Positions 1 through 9,988 of a stretch of 64,000 nucleotides of DNA are shown piece after piece. Position 1 is the first letter of the stretch. Each line of letters opens with the position of its first letter. The notes beneath the pieces are model-generated. The model searched no databases, was not told the origin of the DNA, and saw only the letters and a list, made by a program, of their open reading frames with translations. The DNA is from Pandoraea communis (lineage in GTDB: Bacteria; Pseudomonadota; Gammaproteobacteria; Burkholderiales; Burkholderiaceae): positions 310,001-374,000 of the forward strand of contig NZ_CABPSJ010000004.1 of NCBI RefSeq assembly GCF_902459745.1. Reading direction: 5' to 3'. The position numbers and the translations under genes are program-made.

Positions 1-208
1 GGAAGTACAGTGCGTAGCCGACCGCATTGCCGTCCCATTCCGCCATAAGGCACTCAGCCGCCGGAGCGTTCCCAAACAACGCTTCGTGCACGCTATCAGG
101 CGTGGCTTCGAAAATATCGAGCAACTTCTCGTAGACAGCCAGTTCGCGCATCAGGTGGTAGATCGCGCCGACATCATCGGCGGTGGCGGCACGCAGGGTC
201 AGGGACAT
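1..208 (-). CDS. GNAT-family N-acetyltransferase (partial, 3' end outside window)
   Basis: Only the first 69 codons are visible; the gene runs off the left edge. The protein opens MSLTLRAATADDVGAIYHLM, the typical beta1-alpha1 opening of GNAT acetyltransferases, followed by an acidic helix (MRELAVYEKLLD) and the beta2-beta3 strands (AAECLMAEWDGNAVGYALYF). The acetyl-CoA-binding P-loop would lie outside the window, so the substrate cannot be judged; the YEKL segment recalls diamine/thialysine acetyltransferases, but this is a weak inference. The start is the ATG complementary to 206-208. Confidence 0.8.
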   Translation of the reverse strand, partial: MSLTLRAATADDVGAIYHLMRELAVYEKLLDIFEATPDSVHEALFGNAPAAECLMAEWDGNAVGYALYF

Positions 209-281
209 GGGAGCAAAAGAATGAGAGGCGGGGCTGTCTCCGGCAAAATACGCCGAATGTCAGCCACCGCAGGTGCGAGAA

Positions 282-566
282 TCAGTATTCTTCTTCGGGG
301 ACGTCGCTCAGCGCGACTTCGATGCCGCCAAATCGTTCAGCCACCCAGTTGTAGGCGTGACAGGCGATCCAGAGCAGCACGAAGCCGACGATGGCGTTGA
401 GGATCAGCGCCGAAATGAACGCGAGGCCCGGCAGGTCGCCATAGCGGATGAATGCCGCCAGGAAGGCGAGCAGCACCAGCGGAATACTGAAAGTGAGATA
501 GACCAGCACCAGCGCTTTGGCCGTCTGGCCGGGACTGATGTAGGTGATCTGTTTTTTCGTTGTCAT
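282..566 (-). CDS. Small two-helix membrane protein of unknown function
   Basis: I do not recognise a named family for this 94-aa protein. A hydrophilic N-terminus (MTTKKQITYISPGQTAK) precedes two clear membrane segments, roughly residues 17-40 (ALVLVYLTFSIPLVLLAFL) and 54-75 (ALILNAIVGFVLLWIACHAY). The tail is short and acidic, ending DVPEEEY. Composition and codon use match a real conserved inner-membrane protein. It lies between the acetyltransferase gene and moeA, all on the minus strand, with about 107 bases separating it from moeA. Confidence 0.7.
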   Translation of the reverse strand: MTTKKQITYISPGQTAKALVLVYLTFSIPLVLLAFLAAFIRYGDLPGLAFISALILNAIVGFVLLWIACHAYNWVAERFGGIEVALSDVPEEEY

Positions 567-673
567 TGACGTGTGTGCTTTTGGTTTGTTGCCGTCATCG
601 TCGAAGCGCCAACGCCGGCGATATAGTGCTATTTCGTTGCTTCGGTTTTTGGGTATCGGGAGCGGTGTTCGCG

Positions 674-1981
674 CTAAACCAGTCCGTCGAACACAATGAC
701 GTCGACCAGTTCGCCTGCCGCCACGTCGCCGCGTGCGGCGCCCAGCGCGACGAAGCAGTTGGCTTCGCTCATCGTGCGCAGAATGCCGGCGCTTTGCGCA
801 TCGGCGACCGTGACCTGCCAGCGGCCCTGTGCGTCGGCGGCGAGAATACCGCGCAGGAAGTCGGTGCGGCCGGGACGTTTGGCAATGGCCGTTGTCGTTG
901 GTACGGGCAAGCTCGGTGTGGCTTGCGGCTCGGCCCCCATCAGTGCGAACAGACCATCGCGAACCAGGTGATAGAACGACGCCATCACGGCTGCCGGATT
1001 ACCCGGCAGCCCGAAGAGCAGCGCGCGTTGACCGTCGCTCTCGAGTTCGCCGAAAGCGAACGGGCGGCCCGGGCGCATCGCCATCTTCCAGAACACCACG
1101 TTGCCAAGGCGCGCCATCATCTCGCGCGTGAAATCGGCTTCACCGACAGAGACCCCGCCTGACGTAATGACGGCATCGGCCTCGCGGCAAGCGGTGCGCA
1201 GCGTGTCTTCAATCGCCTGCGGATCGTCCCGTACCACACCCAGATCGAGCACTTCGACACCCAGCCGTTGCAGCATGCCAAAGAGCGTGTAGCGGTTGCT
1301 GTCGTACAGATTGCCCGGTGCGAGCGGTTCGCCGACAGAGCGGAGTTCGTCGCCCGTCGAGAAGAACGCCACGCGAATGCGACGGCGTACGGGCACTTCG
1401 GCAATCCCCAGCGACGCGAGCAGCCCGAGGGCCGCCGGGCGCAGACGTTTGCCGGCATGCAACGCCGCATGGCCTGTGCTCAGATCTTCACCGACATGGC
1501 GCACATGGCGACCAGCGGTGACGGCATTGGCTGCAAAGGAGATAACTTCGGTGTCGCCTTCGCGACGTACCTGTTCCTGAGGAATGACGGTGTCGCATCC
1601 GGCGGGCAACAGCGCACCGGTCATGATGCGCACGCATTCCCCCGGTGCCGCCACGCCATCGAACGGATGGCCGGCGAAAGAGCGGCCTGCCACGCGCAGG
1701 CGCACCTCGCCGCCAGCGGCCAGCGCGCTGCCGGCGAAGGCATAACCATCCATGGCGGCATTGTCGAAAGCGGGGACGTCGAGCGGCGAAATGACGTCGC
1801 GCCCGAGTACGCGGCCCAGTGCACTGCGTACGGCGACCTGCTCGATGGCCGACACCGGACGCGCGGTGCGCACAATGATGGCACGCGCCAATTCGACCGG
1901 CATGTCGTTGGGGTCGTAGTCCGGCAAGCCGGCCAAGGCGTCGTCTAGTGTTGTCATCGGTGTGGCGTCGTCATCCGGCAC
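674..1981 (-). CDS. moeA: Molybdopterin molybdenumtransferase MoeA
   Basis: MoeA inserts molybdate into adenylylated molybdopterin in the last step of basic molybdenum cofactor synthesis. The 435-aa length fits the family (about 410-430). Visible hallmarks are the N-terminal region DVPAFDNAAMDGYAF (the PxxxNSAMDGYA signature), the central FSTGDEL and SNRYTLFGM segments, TSGGVSVGEADF of the MoaB/MogA-like nucleotide-binding domain, and MRPGRPFAFG and GLPGNPAAVM near the end. A GTG at 1981 is taken as start; an in-frame ATG at 1957 (MTTLDDALAGL) is an equally plausible start. It is the last gene of a minus-strand moaA / secreted protein / mobA / moeA run. Confidence 0.95.
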   Translation of the reverse strand: MPDDDATPMTTLDDALAGLPDYDPNDMPVELARAIIVRTARPVSAIEQVAVRSALGRVLGRDVISPLDVPAFDNAAMDGYAFAGSALAAGGEVRLRVAGRSFAGHPFDGVAAPGECVRIMTGALLPAGCDTVIPQEQVRREGDTEVISFAANAVTAGRHVRHVGEDLSTGHAALHAGKRLRPAALGLLASLGIAEVPVRRRIRVAFFSTGDELRSVGEPLAPGNLYDSNRYTLFGMLQRLGVEVLDLGVVRDDPQAIEDTLRTACREADAVITSGGVSVGEADFTREMMARLGNVVFWKMAMRPGRPFAFGELESDGQRALLFGLPGNPAAVMASFYHLVRDGLFALMGAEPQATPSLPVPTTTAIAKRPGRTDFLRGILAADAQGRWQVTVADAQSAGILRTMSEANCFVALGAARGDVAAGELVDVIVFDGLV

Positions 1982-2029
1982 GTATCCGGCATGAATCCCG
2001 TAAAAGCGGTGGCGACGGATCTGACCGCG

Positions 2030-2665
2030 TCAGTGCCCGGATTTGTCAGGGGCGCGCGGTGTATCGGTATGGAGGTCGTCCAGCGTGTTGACATTGTAAA
2101 ACGGACGCTCGTCGCCGAAGTGAACTTGTACGGCCTTGTGGCGTGCCAGCCACGCTCGCACGCGATGCTCTCCGGCCGCCAGTGTGGCAGCCAGATCGTC
2201 TGCCAGCGAGCGGTGCAAAAGGGCGAATACCGGATGTGGGCCTTGCGCGGTGGCGGCATACGCGGCCAGTGATGGCGTGGCTGCACCGGAGTGCGACGCG
2301 CTTAGCGCGGCGGTCAGTCGTTCGCCGAGGTCCAGGGGAAGATAGGGGGCGTCGCACGGTGCGGTGAGAACGTAGTCCGTACGCGCGGCCCGCAGTCCGG
2401 CCAGCATGCCGGCGAGCGGTCCCGCGAAGTCCTGGGTCTCGTCGCTGATGACTGCCGCGCCGAGGTCCGCATAGGCATCGCGATTCCGATTTGCGCTGAT
2501 GAGTAACGTCCCGACCTGCGGTTGCAGCCGTTCGACGGCATGTGCGGCAAGCGGCCGGCCGCCGAAAATCTGCAAACCCTTGTCACGCCCGCCCATGCGT
2601 TGCCCGCGTCCGCCTGCAAGAATCAGGCCGGTGATGGCATTGCGGGGAATCGGCGTGGCGGTCAT
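2030..2665 (-). CDS. mobA: Molybdenum cofactor guanylyltransferase MobA
   Basis: MobA joins GMP from GTP to Mo-molybdopterin to give the bis-MGD cofactor used by nitrate reductase and formate dehydrogenase types. The 211-aa protein has the diagnostic glycine-rich GTP loop LAGGRGQRMGGRDKGLQ at residues 17-33 and the metal-site segment LTAPCDAPYLPLDL. The C-terminal end shows the NVNTLDDL motif of the family. The start ATG (complement of 2663-2665) is preceded on the minus strand by a purine-rich GGAGCAGGAA. It lies between a secreted protein gene and moeA on the same strand. Confidence 0.95.
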   Translation of the reverse strand: MTATPIPRNAITGLILAGGRGQRMGGRDKGLQIFGGRPLAAHAVERLQPQVGTLLISANRNRDAYADLGAAVISDETQDFAGPLAGMLAGLRAARTDYVLTAPCDAPYLPLDLGERLTAALSASHSGAATPSLAAYAATAQGPHPVFALLHRSLADDLAATLAAGEHRVRAWLARHKAVQVHFGDERPFYNVNTLDDLHTDTPRAPDKSGH

Positions 2666-2703
2666 GGACGTGGGTTCCTGCTCCGTGGGCGCGAGGTGAT
2701 TTC

Positions 2704-3588
2704 CTAGGATCGGTTCAGCCCGATGACGCGGCCGTTTGCATCGAACCAGACAGCGCCGTCACCCAGCATCACGCCCTGATCGCGGGCGAACATCAACCGA
2801 GGTACCGCAGCGCCAATGGTGCGAACGTAACTGTCGGTGAAGATTTCGTTATAACGCGCGAGCAGCGACTTCGGGTTCCGAAGGATCAATGTCTTGCCGC
2901 GCAGCGACACGTGCAGCGGATAACGGATCAATTGTGCGACGACATCGCGACGGTCGTCGAGTACGCCTTTGCGGAACTGTGTCGCCGCCCGGTTGACGGT
3001 TTCATCGTCGCTCACGCCAGCAATGCCGTAGAGATGGCCGATCTTGCCGCTCTGGATGCTCGAGAGCGTCAGTTCGAACGGCATCGACCGGCCGGTGCGC
3101 AGATCCTTCCATTGACCGGAAATGGCCTCGCAGGCGGGGGACGCACCGCGTTGGCGATTGACGTCGTCGCTGGAGGAGAACTCGCCTTCGAAAGTGGCGC
3201 GCGGCATGCCGCCCGCGTCAAATTCGGTCAGATGCAGGCGAGACTTGGCTTCCAGTTTCCCCGTGAGATACGTATCGCTTTGCGACGAGGCGTTGGCATA
3301 GCGGCCTTCGAGTTTGCCGCCCGATGTGGGGCGCAACACCAGCCGCAACGGATTGCGCTCGCCAAGCTGACCGCTGTAGGTCATCAAATGGTTCGCAATG
3401 TCGCGATCGGATGGGTCGCAATTGGCTCGCGCGGCCGATGGTGCAAAAGCGCTCAGCAGCAACGTCAGGGTGCTCAGACCTGCGACGATCAGACGCCGGG
3501 CCTGGAGACGTACGCCAAGATGTGACGTGCGTTGGGGGGCCAGCAGAGAGTCTCGAACGTGGTGAGCGTCCGGGGCAAGAGGAATCAT
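2704..3588 (-). CDS. Secreted hypothetical protein embedded in the Moco operon
   Basis: No named family is recognised. The 294-aa protein has a signal peptide: basic VRLQARR, a hydrophobic core LIVAGLSTLTLLLSAF and an ALA-like site (PSAARA/N) near residue 45, so a periplasmic location is expected. The mature part has a beta-rich first half (YSGQLGERNPLRLVLRP, GGKLEGRYAN) and a C-terminal half with VVAQLIRYPLHVSLRGK and GVMLGDGAVWFDANGRVIG, as in small periplasmic proteins of unknown role. The ATG at 3588 is chosen because further upstream the frame runs into moaA. Its position between moaA and mobA suggests co-transcription, not necessarily a role in Moco synthesis. Confidence 0.75.
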   Translation of the reverse strand: MIPLAPDAHHVRDSLLAPQRTSHLGVRLQARRLIVAGLSTLTLLLSAFAPSAARANCDPSDRDIANHLMTYSGQLGERNPLRLVLRPTSGGKLEGRYANASSQSDTYLTGKLEAKSRLHLTEFDAGGMPRATFEGEFSSSDDVNRQRGASPACEAISGQWKDLRTGRSMPFELTLSSIQSGKIGHLYGIAGVSDDETVNRAATQFRKGVLDDRRDVVAQLIRYPLHVSLRGKTLILRNPKSLLARYNEIFTDSYVRTIGAAVPRLMFARDQGVMLGDGAVWFDANGRVIGLNRS

Positions 3589-3653
3589 GAGTCGAGAAGG
3601 AATTCGATAGTTCGAAAGCGTGCGGATGACCGAACGGGCGATGCCCTGGACGT

Positions 3654-4781
3654 TTAACCGCCGATGTAGGACATCTCCACTTTCGGTGGTGTGTCTTCGG
3701 GCAGGCCGGTGGCCGCCGTACGTAACGCTGAGTACCGGTCGGTGCGACCCCGCCAGATGTCGCCGATGACGGTCGAGATCTGCGCGTCGCTCGCGCCGTT
3801 GCGCAGCAACGTGCGCAAGTCGTACCCGGCGCTGGCGAACAGACACAGGTACAACTTGCCTTCCGTAGACAGGCGTGCCCGGGAACAAGTGCCGCAAAAA
3901 GCGCGCGTGACCGACGAAATGACACCAACTTCGCCGCCGCCATCGCGATATCGCCAGCGCTGCGCGGTCTCGCCGGGGTAATTCGGTTCGAGCGGCTCGA
4001 CCGGCAGGGCTTCGTCGACTCGGGCGATGACGCTTGCCGACGGCAGCACGTCGTCCATGCGCCAGCCGTTCGATGTGCCCACATCCATGTACTCGATGAA
4101 ACGCAACACCACGCCGCTGCCGTGGAAATGCCGCGCCATGGGCACGATTTCGGTGTCGTTGGTGCCGCGTTTGACGACCATATTGACTTTCACCGGGCCG
4201 AGTCCGACGTGCTGCGCTTGCGCGATGCCTTCAAGCACGTTGGCGACCGGGAAGTCGACATCGTTCATTTGCCGGAAGATCGTATCGTCGAGACTGTCCA
4301 GGCTGACGGTCACCCGCGTGAGTCCCGCGTCCTTGAGCGATTGTGCCCGGCGCGCGAGCAGCGACCCATTGGTCGTGAGCGTGATGTCGAGCGGTTTGCC
4401 CGACGGGGTGCGCAGGCGAGCCAGCATCTCGATCAGACGCTCGATGTGCTTGCGCAGCAGCGGTTCGCCACCGGTCAGACGCAGCTTCTCGACACCATGG
4501 TCAACAAACAGGCGCGCGGCACGCTCGATTTCTTCGAAAGACAGCAGGGAAGCGTGCGGAAGGAAGGTGTAGTCCTTGTCGAACACGTCCTTCGGCATGC
4601 AATACACGCAGCGGAAGTTGCAACGATCGGTCACCGAGATGCGCAGGTCGTGCAACGGCCGTGCCAGCGCATCTTCGAGATGGCCGGTGGCTGCGCGCAC
4701 TTGTGCGGGAACCTGCGGGGAGTGCGTCGCATACCGCGCGTCGCTACGCAGATCGGTGAGTCGGATGATCGTTTCAGTCAT
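3654..4781 (-). CDS. moaA: GTP 3',8-cyclase MoaA
   Basis: MoaA is the radical-SAM enzyme that starts molybdenum cofactor synthesis by cyclising GTP, acting with MoaC to give cPMP. The 375-aa protein carries the N-terminal SAM [4Fe-4S] motif CNFRCVYC, the family segment [14 protein letters not shown], and the C-terminal second cluster [20 protein letters not shown]. It ends in SYIGG, with the conserved C-terminal Gly-Gly needed by MoaA. It is first in the minus-strand Moco operon; the secreted protein gene follows after 65 bases. A short N-terminal extension (about 35 residues before [18 protein letters not shown]) is present. Confidence 0.97.
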   Translation of the reverse strand: MTETIIRLTDLRSDARYATHSPQVPAQVRAATGHLEDALARPLHDLRISVTDRCNFRCVYCMPKDVFDKDYTFLPHASLLSFEEIERAARLFVDHGVEKLRLTGGEPLLRKHIERLIEMLARLRTPSGKPLDITLTTNGSLLARRAQSLKDAGLTRVTVSLDSLDDTIFRQMNDVDFPVANVLEGIAQAQHVGLGPVKVNMVVKRGTNDTEIVPMARHFHGSGVVLRFIEYMDVGTSNGWRMDDVLPSASVIARVDEALPVEPLEPNYPGETAQRWRYRDGGGEVGVISSVTRAFCGTCSRARLSTEGKLYLCLFASAGYDLRTLLRNGASDAQISTVIGDIWRGRTDRYSALRTAATGLPEDTPPKVEMSYIGG

Positions 4782-4980
4782 GGTGGGGCCTTAGCTTGCG
4801 TCCCCATTCTAACGAATTGGCTCGTTGGCCGCCGATGCCAGCCATTCGGACATTGGATATCGGTACCAGAGCGTTCATTGGGGACGTCAAGCCCGTACGA
4901 CGTCACAAGATACGGGCAGGGCCGGGAAGGCACAAGTCGGGACAACGCGGAGTTGCGGGAGAAAGGCAATCCCCATCAGC

Positions 4981-5008
4981 AAAAAAGGAGGCCGAAGCCT
5001 CCTTTTCT
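4981..5008 (-). terminator. Rho-independent terminator of rne
   Basis: The arms AAAAGGAGGC (4983-4992) and GCCTCCTTTT (4997-5006) pair perfectly over 10 bp around a CGAA loop. On the minus strand the hairpin is followed by a T run (TTTTTT, complement of 4981-4986), as expected for the 3' end of rne, whose stop is about 75 bases away. The rest of 4782-5080 shows no gene. Confidence 0.85.
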
Positions 5009-5080
5009 GATGTGTCACATCACGTTGGGCGGCGCCTTGCCATGAGGCGCGAGCCGCCCGAACGTGATACGCGGCACACG

Positions 5081-8000
5081 TTATGCCACATGATCCGACG
5101 GGGTGCGTGTTTCCACCTGCTCCATCGGGCCGCTGTTGACCGGCGTGGCCGGACGGCGCTCGCGCCGCACTTGCGGTGCCGGTGCCGTTTGCGCTGCGGC
5201 TTCCTTGGCGGCGTGGTGCTTGTCGGCGTCCGTGTGGACCCAGACGAGACCGGCGCTTGCCAGCGTCGATTCCAGTGCGCCGCGTTCCAGCGCCGGCGCG
5301 ACGGCCGCAGGAGCCGGTTGCCGCGTCACGACTTCCGTAACAACCGCAGCGGCTTCCGGCGCGATCGGCGCGACCGGCGCGGCTTGCACCGGCTTTACCG
5401 TTTCGACCATCTCCACCGGCGTGGCCGGTGCAGCGGCTTCGACAGGTGCCGTCGGCGCGGGGCTAACGTCTGCCGGGGCGTTGGCCGTGGCTGCCGTGGC
5501 GGCGATTTCGGTCAATGCCTCGGCGGGAACCGTGGGCTGAGCCGGGCTCGGCGTTGCGGCGGGCAGCGGTGCGTTAACCGGCGGAACCACCGGCGCGGCG
5601 GCCACTTCTGCGGCGGGCAGCGGTGCTGCATTGACCGGGGCGATCGGCTCGGCGATCACATGGACCGGGACTTCCGGCGTTGCGGCCGGTGCTGCTTCGC
5701 TCACGGTGACGGCCGGTGCTGCGGCAGCCGGGGCTTCCGCTTGTTCGGCGTGAACCTGCACCGGGGCCGGCGTCGGTTCGACTTGCTCGGCAGGTGCCGG
5801 CGTGGCCGCGATGCTCGCCGGGATTGCCGGTGCTGCCGCGCGGACCAGTGCATCGGTCGCTGCGTTTTCGCTGGCTTCGTCCGTCAGCACCGGGGCGCGA
5901 ACGCCTTCGATACCTTCAGACGTCGAGCCTTCGGCGTGTTCGCCGTCGGCATGCTGTTGCTGCTCGTTGGCTTCGCGCTCACGACGACCGCCGCGGCGGC
6001 CGCGACGACGGCTGCGACGACGCTCCTCACCGCCTTGCTCGCCTTCTTCGCCTGCCGAGACCGTTGCACCGTCTTCGACTTGCGCCGTCAGACGATCCTG
6101 CTCGAGGTCTTCATGCTCGGCGACGAGCGGTGCGGTAGCTTGTGCAACACGTTGCGGTGCCGCTTGCTGACCATCCGTGCCTTCCGGCTGACGACGTTCG
6201 CGGCGCTCGTTGCGGTCACGGCGGCTACCGCGCTCGCGGCCTTCGCGCGACTCACGACCCTCTTCGGTGCGCACGTCCTGTGCCGGCTGACGCTGAGCAT
6301 CGTCGCGCTCACGCTTGTCACGACCCTCCTGACGCTCATTGCGGTCGCCACGTTCGTTACGCTCGTTGCGTTCACCACGCTCGGCACGTTCTGCACGTTC
6401 TGCACGTTCCGGACGTGCGCCGCGACCTTCACGGCCTTCGCGACCTTCACGGGCCTCGCGTGCCGGTTGACCCGCGTTGTCCTTGCCCGACTTGTTGTCG
6501 TCGCGGGCATTGCCACGACGATTGCGGTTCTGCTGATGCGGACGGTCATGACGCTCACGCGGCGGGCGTGCGGTCGGCTTGGCTGGCTCTTCGGCCTTGA
6601 CCGGTGCCGGTGCGGCCGGCTCAAGACCCAGCAGGCGCTTGACGAAGCCGATGAAACCACCGCTGCGTGCGGGGGCGGCGGCGGCCGGTGCCGTGGCAGC
6701 GACAGGTTCCGGACGCGGTTGCGCGGCGGGCGCCGGTTGCTCGGGCGTAATGCCCTTGACGGCGGCTTCCTGGCGCGGACGCACGTCTTCCTTCTTCTTG
6801 CTGTAACCCGCCGGATCGTCTTCCAGCGCACGCGCGGCTTCCTCGGCGAGCGCGTAGCTGGCCTTCGGCGCATCCAGACGCGGATCGTCGAAGCGCAGGC
6901 GTTCGAGCTTGTAATGCGGCGTTTCGAGATGCTTGTTCGGGATCAGCAGCACGCCAACCTTGAAGCGCGCTTCGATCTTGTTGATTTCCTGACGCTTTTC
7001 GTTGAGCAGGAAGGCGGAGACCTCGACCGGCACCTGGCAGTGGATAGCTGCCGTGTGCTCCTTCATGGCCTCTTCCTGGATGATGCGCAGGACTTGCAGC
7101 GACGACGATTCGGCGTCACGGATGTGGCCGGTGCCGTTGCAGCGCGGGCAGGTCACGTGCGTGCCTTCCGAGAGCGACGGACGCAGGCGCTGACGCGACA
7201 GTTCCATCAGGCCGAAACGCGAGATCTTGCCCATCTGGACGCGGGCACGGTCGTGCTTGAGCGCGTCCTTCACCCGTTGTTCGACTTCGCGCTGGCTCTT
7301 GGCAGACTCCATGTCGATGAAGTCGATCACGATCAGGCCACCCAGGTCGCGCAGACGCAACTGGCGCGCAACTTCGTCGGCAGCTTCCAGATTGGTGCGA
7401 AGGGCCGTTTCCTCGATGTCGGCACCCTTGGTGGCGCGCGCCGAGTTGACGTCGATCGAGACCAGCGCTTCGGTGTGATCGATCACGATCGCGCCACCCG
7501 AGGGCAGCGGCACCTGACGCGAATACGCCGTTTCGATCTGATGTTCGATCTGGAAACGCGAGAACAGCGGCACATCGTCGCGATACTGCTTCACGCGGTT
7601 CAGGTGATCGGGCATGACCACTTGCATGAAGTTACGTGCCTGTTCGGCAATTTCTTCCGTATCGATGAGAATTTCACCGATGTCAGGCTGGAAGTAGTCG
7701 CGGATGGCGCGAATGACGAGGCTCGACTCGAGATAGATCAGCGCCGAGTCGCGCGGCAGTTCGATGTTGGCGGCGGCGCTTTCGACGGCGTGCCAGAGTT
7801 GCAGCAGATAGTTCAGGTCCCACTGCAGTTCTTCGGCCGAGCGGCCGATGCCTGCGGTGCGGGCGATGATGCTCATGCCTTCCGGCAATTCGAGCTGCGC
7901 CATCGTTTCGCGCAGTTCCTGACGGTCTTCGCCCTCGATGCGGCGCGACACGCCACCGCCACGCGGGTTGTTCGGCATCAGCACGAGGTAACGGCCGGCC

Positions 8001-8362
8001 AGCGAAATGAACGTGGTGAGGGCTGCGCCCTTGTTGCCACGCTCTTCCTTTTCGACCTGAACGATGAGTTCCTGGCCTTCTGAGAGGGCGTCCTGAATGC
8101 GCGCATTGCGCACATCGGCACCTTCGCGGAAGTACGCGCGGGCGACTTCCTTGAACGGCAGGAAGCCGTGGCGGCCCTCACCGTAGTTGACGAAGCAGGC
8201 TTCGAGAGAGGGTTCGATACGGGTGATGACACCCTTGTAGATATTGCCTTTGCGTTGTTCGCGGCCGGCCGTCTCGATATCGATGTCGATGAGTTTCTGC
8301 CCATCGACAATTGCCACGCGCAGTTCTTCCTGCTGCGTGGCGTTGAACAACATGCGTTTCAT
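5081..8362 (-). CDS. rne: Ribonuclease E
   Basis: RNase E is the essential endoribonuclease of mRNA decay and rRNA/tRNA processing and the scaffold of the degradosome. The 1093-aa protein starts [20 protein letters not shown], followed by the S1 domain ([19 protein letters not shown]). The catalytic DNase-I-like subdomain shows [13 protein letters not shown] with the metal-binding aspartates, and the Zn-link is the CPRCNGTG segment. From about residue 560 the C-terminal half is low complexity, first Arg/Glu/Gly-rich and then Ala/Pro/Val-rich, as expected for the disordered RNA-binding and scaffold region. The ATG at 8362 is chosen by homology; upstream sequence in frame is leader. Confidence 0.97.
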   Translation of the reverse strand: MKRMLFNATQQEELRVAIVDGQKLIDIDIETAGREQRKGNIYKGVITRIEPSLEACFVNYGEGRHGFLPFKEVARAYFREGADVRNARIQDALSEGQELIVQVEKEERGNKGAALTTFISLAGRYLVLMPNNPRGGGVSRRIEGEDRQELRETMAQLELPEGMSIIARTAGIGRSAEELQWDLNYLLQLWHAVESAAANIELPRDSALIYLESSLVIRAIRDYFQPDIGEILIDTEEIAEQARNFMQVVMPDHLNRVKQYRDDVPLFSRFQIEHQIETAYSRQVPLPSGGAIVIDHTEALVSIDVNSARATKGADIEETALRTNLEAADEVARQLRLRDLGGLIVIDFIDMESAKSQREVEQRVKDALKHDRARVQMGKISRFGLMELSRQRLRPSLSEGTHVTCPRCNGTGHIRDAESSSLQVLRIIQEEAMKEHTAAIHCQVPVEVSAFLLNEKRQEINKIEARFKVGVLLIPNKHLETPHYKLERLRFDDPRLDAPKASYALAEEAARALEDDPAGYSKKKEDVRPRQEAAVKGITPEQPAPAAQPRPEPVAATAPAAAAPARSGGFIGFVKRLLGLEPAAPAPVKAEEPAKPTARPPRERHDRPHQQNRNRRGNARDDNKSGKDNAGQPAREAREGREGREGRGARPERAERAERAERGERNERNERGDRNERQEGRDKRERDDAQRQPAQDVRTEEGRESREGRERGSRRDRNERRERRQPEGTDGQQAAPQRVAQATAPLVAEHEDLEQDRLTAQVEDGATVSAGEEGEQGGEERRRSRRRGRRGGRREREANEQQQHADGEHAEGSTSEGIEGVRAPVLTDEASENAATDALVRAAAPAIPASIAATPAPAEQVEPTPAPVQVHAEQAEAPAAAAPAVTVSEAAPAATPEVPVHVIAEPIAPVNAAPLPAAEVAAAPVVPPVNAPLPAATPSPAQPTVPAEALTEIAATAATANAPADVSPAPTAPVEAAAPATPVEMVETVKPVQAAPVAPIAPEAAAVVTEVVTRQPAPAAVAPALERGALESTLASAGLVWVHTDADKHHAAKEAAAQTAPAPQVRRERRPATPVNSGPMEQVETRTPSDHVA

Positions 8363-8983
8363 GAAAACGACTCCCACCCGCCGCAGTTGCCAATGCGCAG
8401 TGCGTCGGGCACGTATCACTCGAGTTATCCAACACGCGAGGTTCGAGCCGGGAGTGGAAGAATTGCCGGGGGGTCCGGGCGATGAGGCCCACGGACGCAA
8501 AGGCGCCTGCAAATACGTTATCGCGCTCACCCGGAACCGCCGAGACACCGGAAAATTCCGGCCCAGCGCAGATCACTTCGGGCTTGCAGTCCTTACCAGG
8601 AGAAACTGGACGAGAAATTTCATCAGCATTTTCTCGGGGCGCCTGCCGACACTTATTCTTCTTGTGACGGCGCCTCACTATGACTATGTGCGCGAACAAT
8701 ATTCACAAAGCGATCAGCTCGGGCAATGGAGCCCGGGCTGATCGCCAAAAAATTCTATAACCACCAACTCTATCCGCGTCCCGCGCGCTGCGACCGAAGC
8801 GGCCTATGGGCCCACTTCCTGCCGACGCTGCGTGACGTGCGTGCGCTCGCTGCTCCAGGGTCACCGGACGAGCAGCCTGCCCGGGGTGCAAGTAAAATAC
8901 CGTTTTGGGGTATGCACCGACAGAGGTGGGGATTTGGCATGATTCCCGCTACCGCCACCTCTGTTGGGCAAATTATATTCATA
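8363..8983. promoter_or_regulatory. Divergent rne / rluC intergenic region with long rne leader
   Basis: About 620 bases carry no credible gene. Most of it should be promoter and 5' leader of rne (leftward) and of rluC (rightward). RNase E is known to autoregulate through its long leader in E. coli; here a hairpin candidate is visible with arms CGAGAAA (8611-8617) and TTTCTCG (8630-8636). Near rluC there is a 10-bp inverted repeat, ACAGAGGTGG (8920-8929) and CCACCTCTGT (8955-8964). I cannot assign promoters with confidence. Confidence 0.5.
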
Positions 8984-9988
8984 ATGAATGAGTTAGGCAA
9001 AAGTCGGCAGAAAATGGTTTCGTCGGCACCCACGCCGCAGGTTCGGCTCGTCGAGGTTGACGACGGCTCGGCCGGCCAGCGAATCGATAATTTCCTCCTG
9101 CGCGAATGCAAAGGCGTCCCGAAAAGCCACGTTTATCGCATATTGCGTAGTGGTGAAGTGCGCGTGAATAAAGGGCGTATAGACGCTTCCTATCGACTCG
9201 TTCTTGGCGATATTGTCAGAATTCCGCCTGTTCGCGTCGCGGCGCCTGCCGCCGAAATCCCGGCCCATGTTCCCGCCGCCACCTTCCCGGTGCTGTTCGA
9301 AGACGATTACCTGATGGCGATCGACAAGCCCGCCGGCGTTGCCGTGCATGGCGGCAGCGGGGTGTCGTTCGGCGTTATCGAGCAGTTGCGCCGGGCGTTG
9401 CCGCACCTGAAGTTTCTCGAACTGGTGCACCGTCTGGACCGTGAAACGTCCGGCATTCTGCTGCTCGCAAAAAAGCGAGCGGCGCTTGTCGGCATGCACG
9501 AGCAGATTCGCCACAACCGGATGGACAAGCGTTATCTGGCGTGTGTCACAGGCGAATGGCGCGATCGCCAACGTGCGGTCAAGGCACCGCTGTATAAGTA
9601 TGTGACGGCGGAAGGAGAGCGCCGCGTGCGCGTGCAGGAAGACGGTCAGGTCTCGCATACCGTATTTCGCATGGTGGAATCTCTGCCGCCTTATACGTTA
9701 CTGGAAGCGGAACTGAAAACGGGGCGAACCCATCAGATCCGAGTTCACCTGGCGCATTGCGGTACGCCGATTGTCGGCGACGACAAGTACGGCGACTTCA
9801 CGCTGAACAAGACACTCGCCCGTCCCGGTGCCCGGCCCGGAATCAAGCGGATGTTCCTGCATGCATGGCGGCTGAAGTTCACTCACCCCGTGTTGGACAC
9901 GCCAATTGCGTTGCAGGCAGCGTTACCGCCAGAATGTGAGCAATTCCTGAATCAACTTCGAGGCGCTTCCGCCGATGCCAAGCCCTGA
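8984..9988 (+). CDS. rluC: 23S rRNA pseudouridine synthase RluC
   Basis: RluC converts uridines 955, 2504 and 2580 of 23S rRNA (E. coli numbering) to pseudouridine. The 334-aa protein has an N-terminal S4 RNA-binding domain (AGQRIDNFLLRECKGVPKSH) and the catalytic HRLDRETSG motif holding the active-site aspartate. Downstream RluA-family signatures are ETGRTHQIRVHLAH-like (here KTGRTHQIRVHLAH) and GDDKYGD. It lies divergently next to rne, the usual arrangement in proteobacteria. The ATG at 8984 is used; an ATG at 9014 is an alternative. Its end overlaps the next gene by 14 bases. Confidence 0.95.
   Translation: MNELGKSRQKMVSSAPTPQVRLVEVDDGSAGQRIDNFLLRECKGVPKSHVYRILRSGEVRVNKGRIDASYRLVLGDIVRIPPVRVAAPAAEIPAHVPAATFPVLFEDDYLMAIDKPAGVAVHGGSGVSFGVIEQLRRALPHLKFLELVHRLDRETSGILLLAKKRAALVGMHEQIRHNRMDKRYLACVTGEWRDRQRAVKAPLYKYVTAEGERRVRVQEDGQVSHTVFRMVESLPPYTLLEAELKTGRTHQIRVHLAHCGTPIVGDDKYGDFTLNKTLARPGARPGIKRMFLHAWRLKFTHPVLDTPIALQAALPPECEQFLNQLRGASADAKP

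Noticed and set aside
5081-6900. Repeats in the 3' part of rne considered as a repeat array or CRISPR.
   Set aside because: They encode the low-complexity Arg/Glu and Ala/Pro/Val tail of RNase E; there are no regular repeat-spacer units.
4796-8083. Very long open frame on the plus strand opposite rne (over 1000 codons).
   Set aside because: It is antisense to the conserved rne gene, with biased Arg/Cys/Leu composition typical of a high-GC shadow frame.
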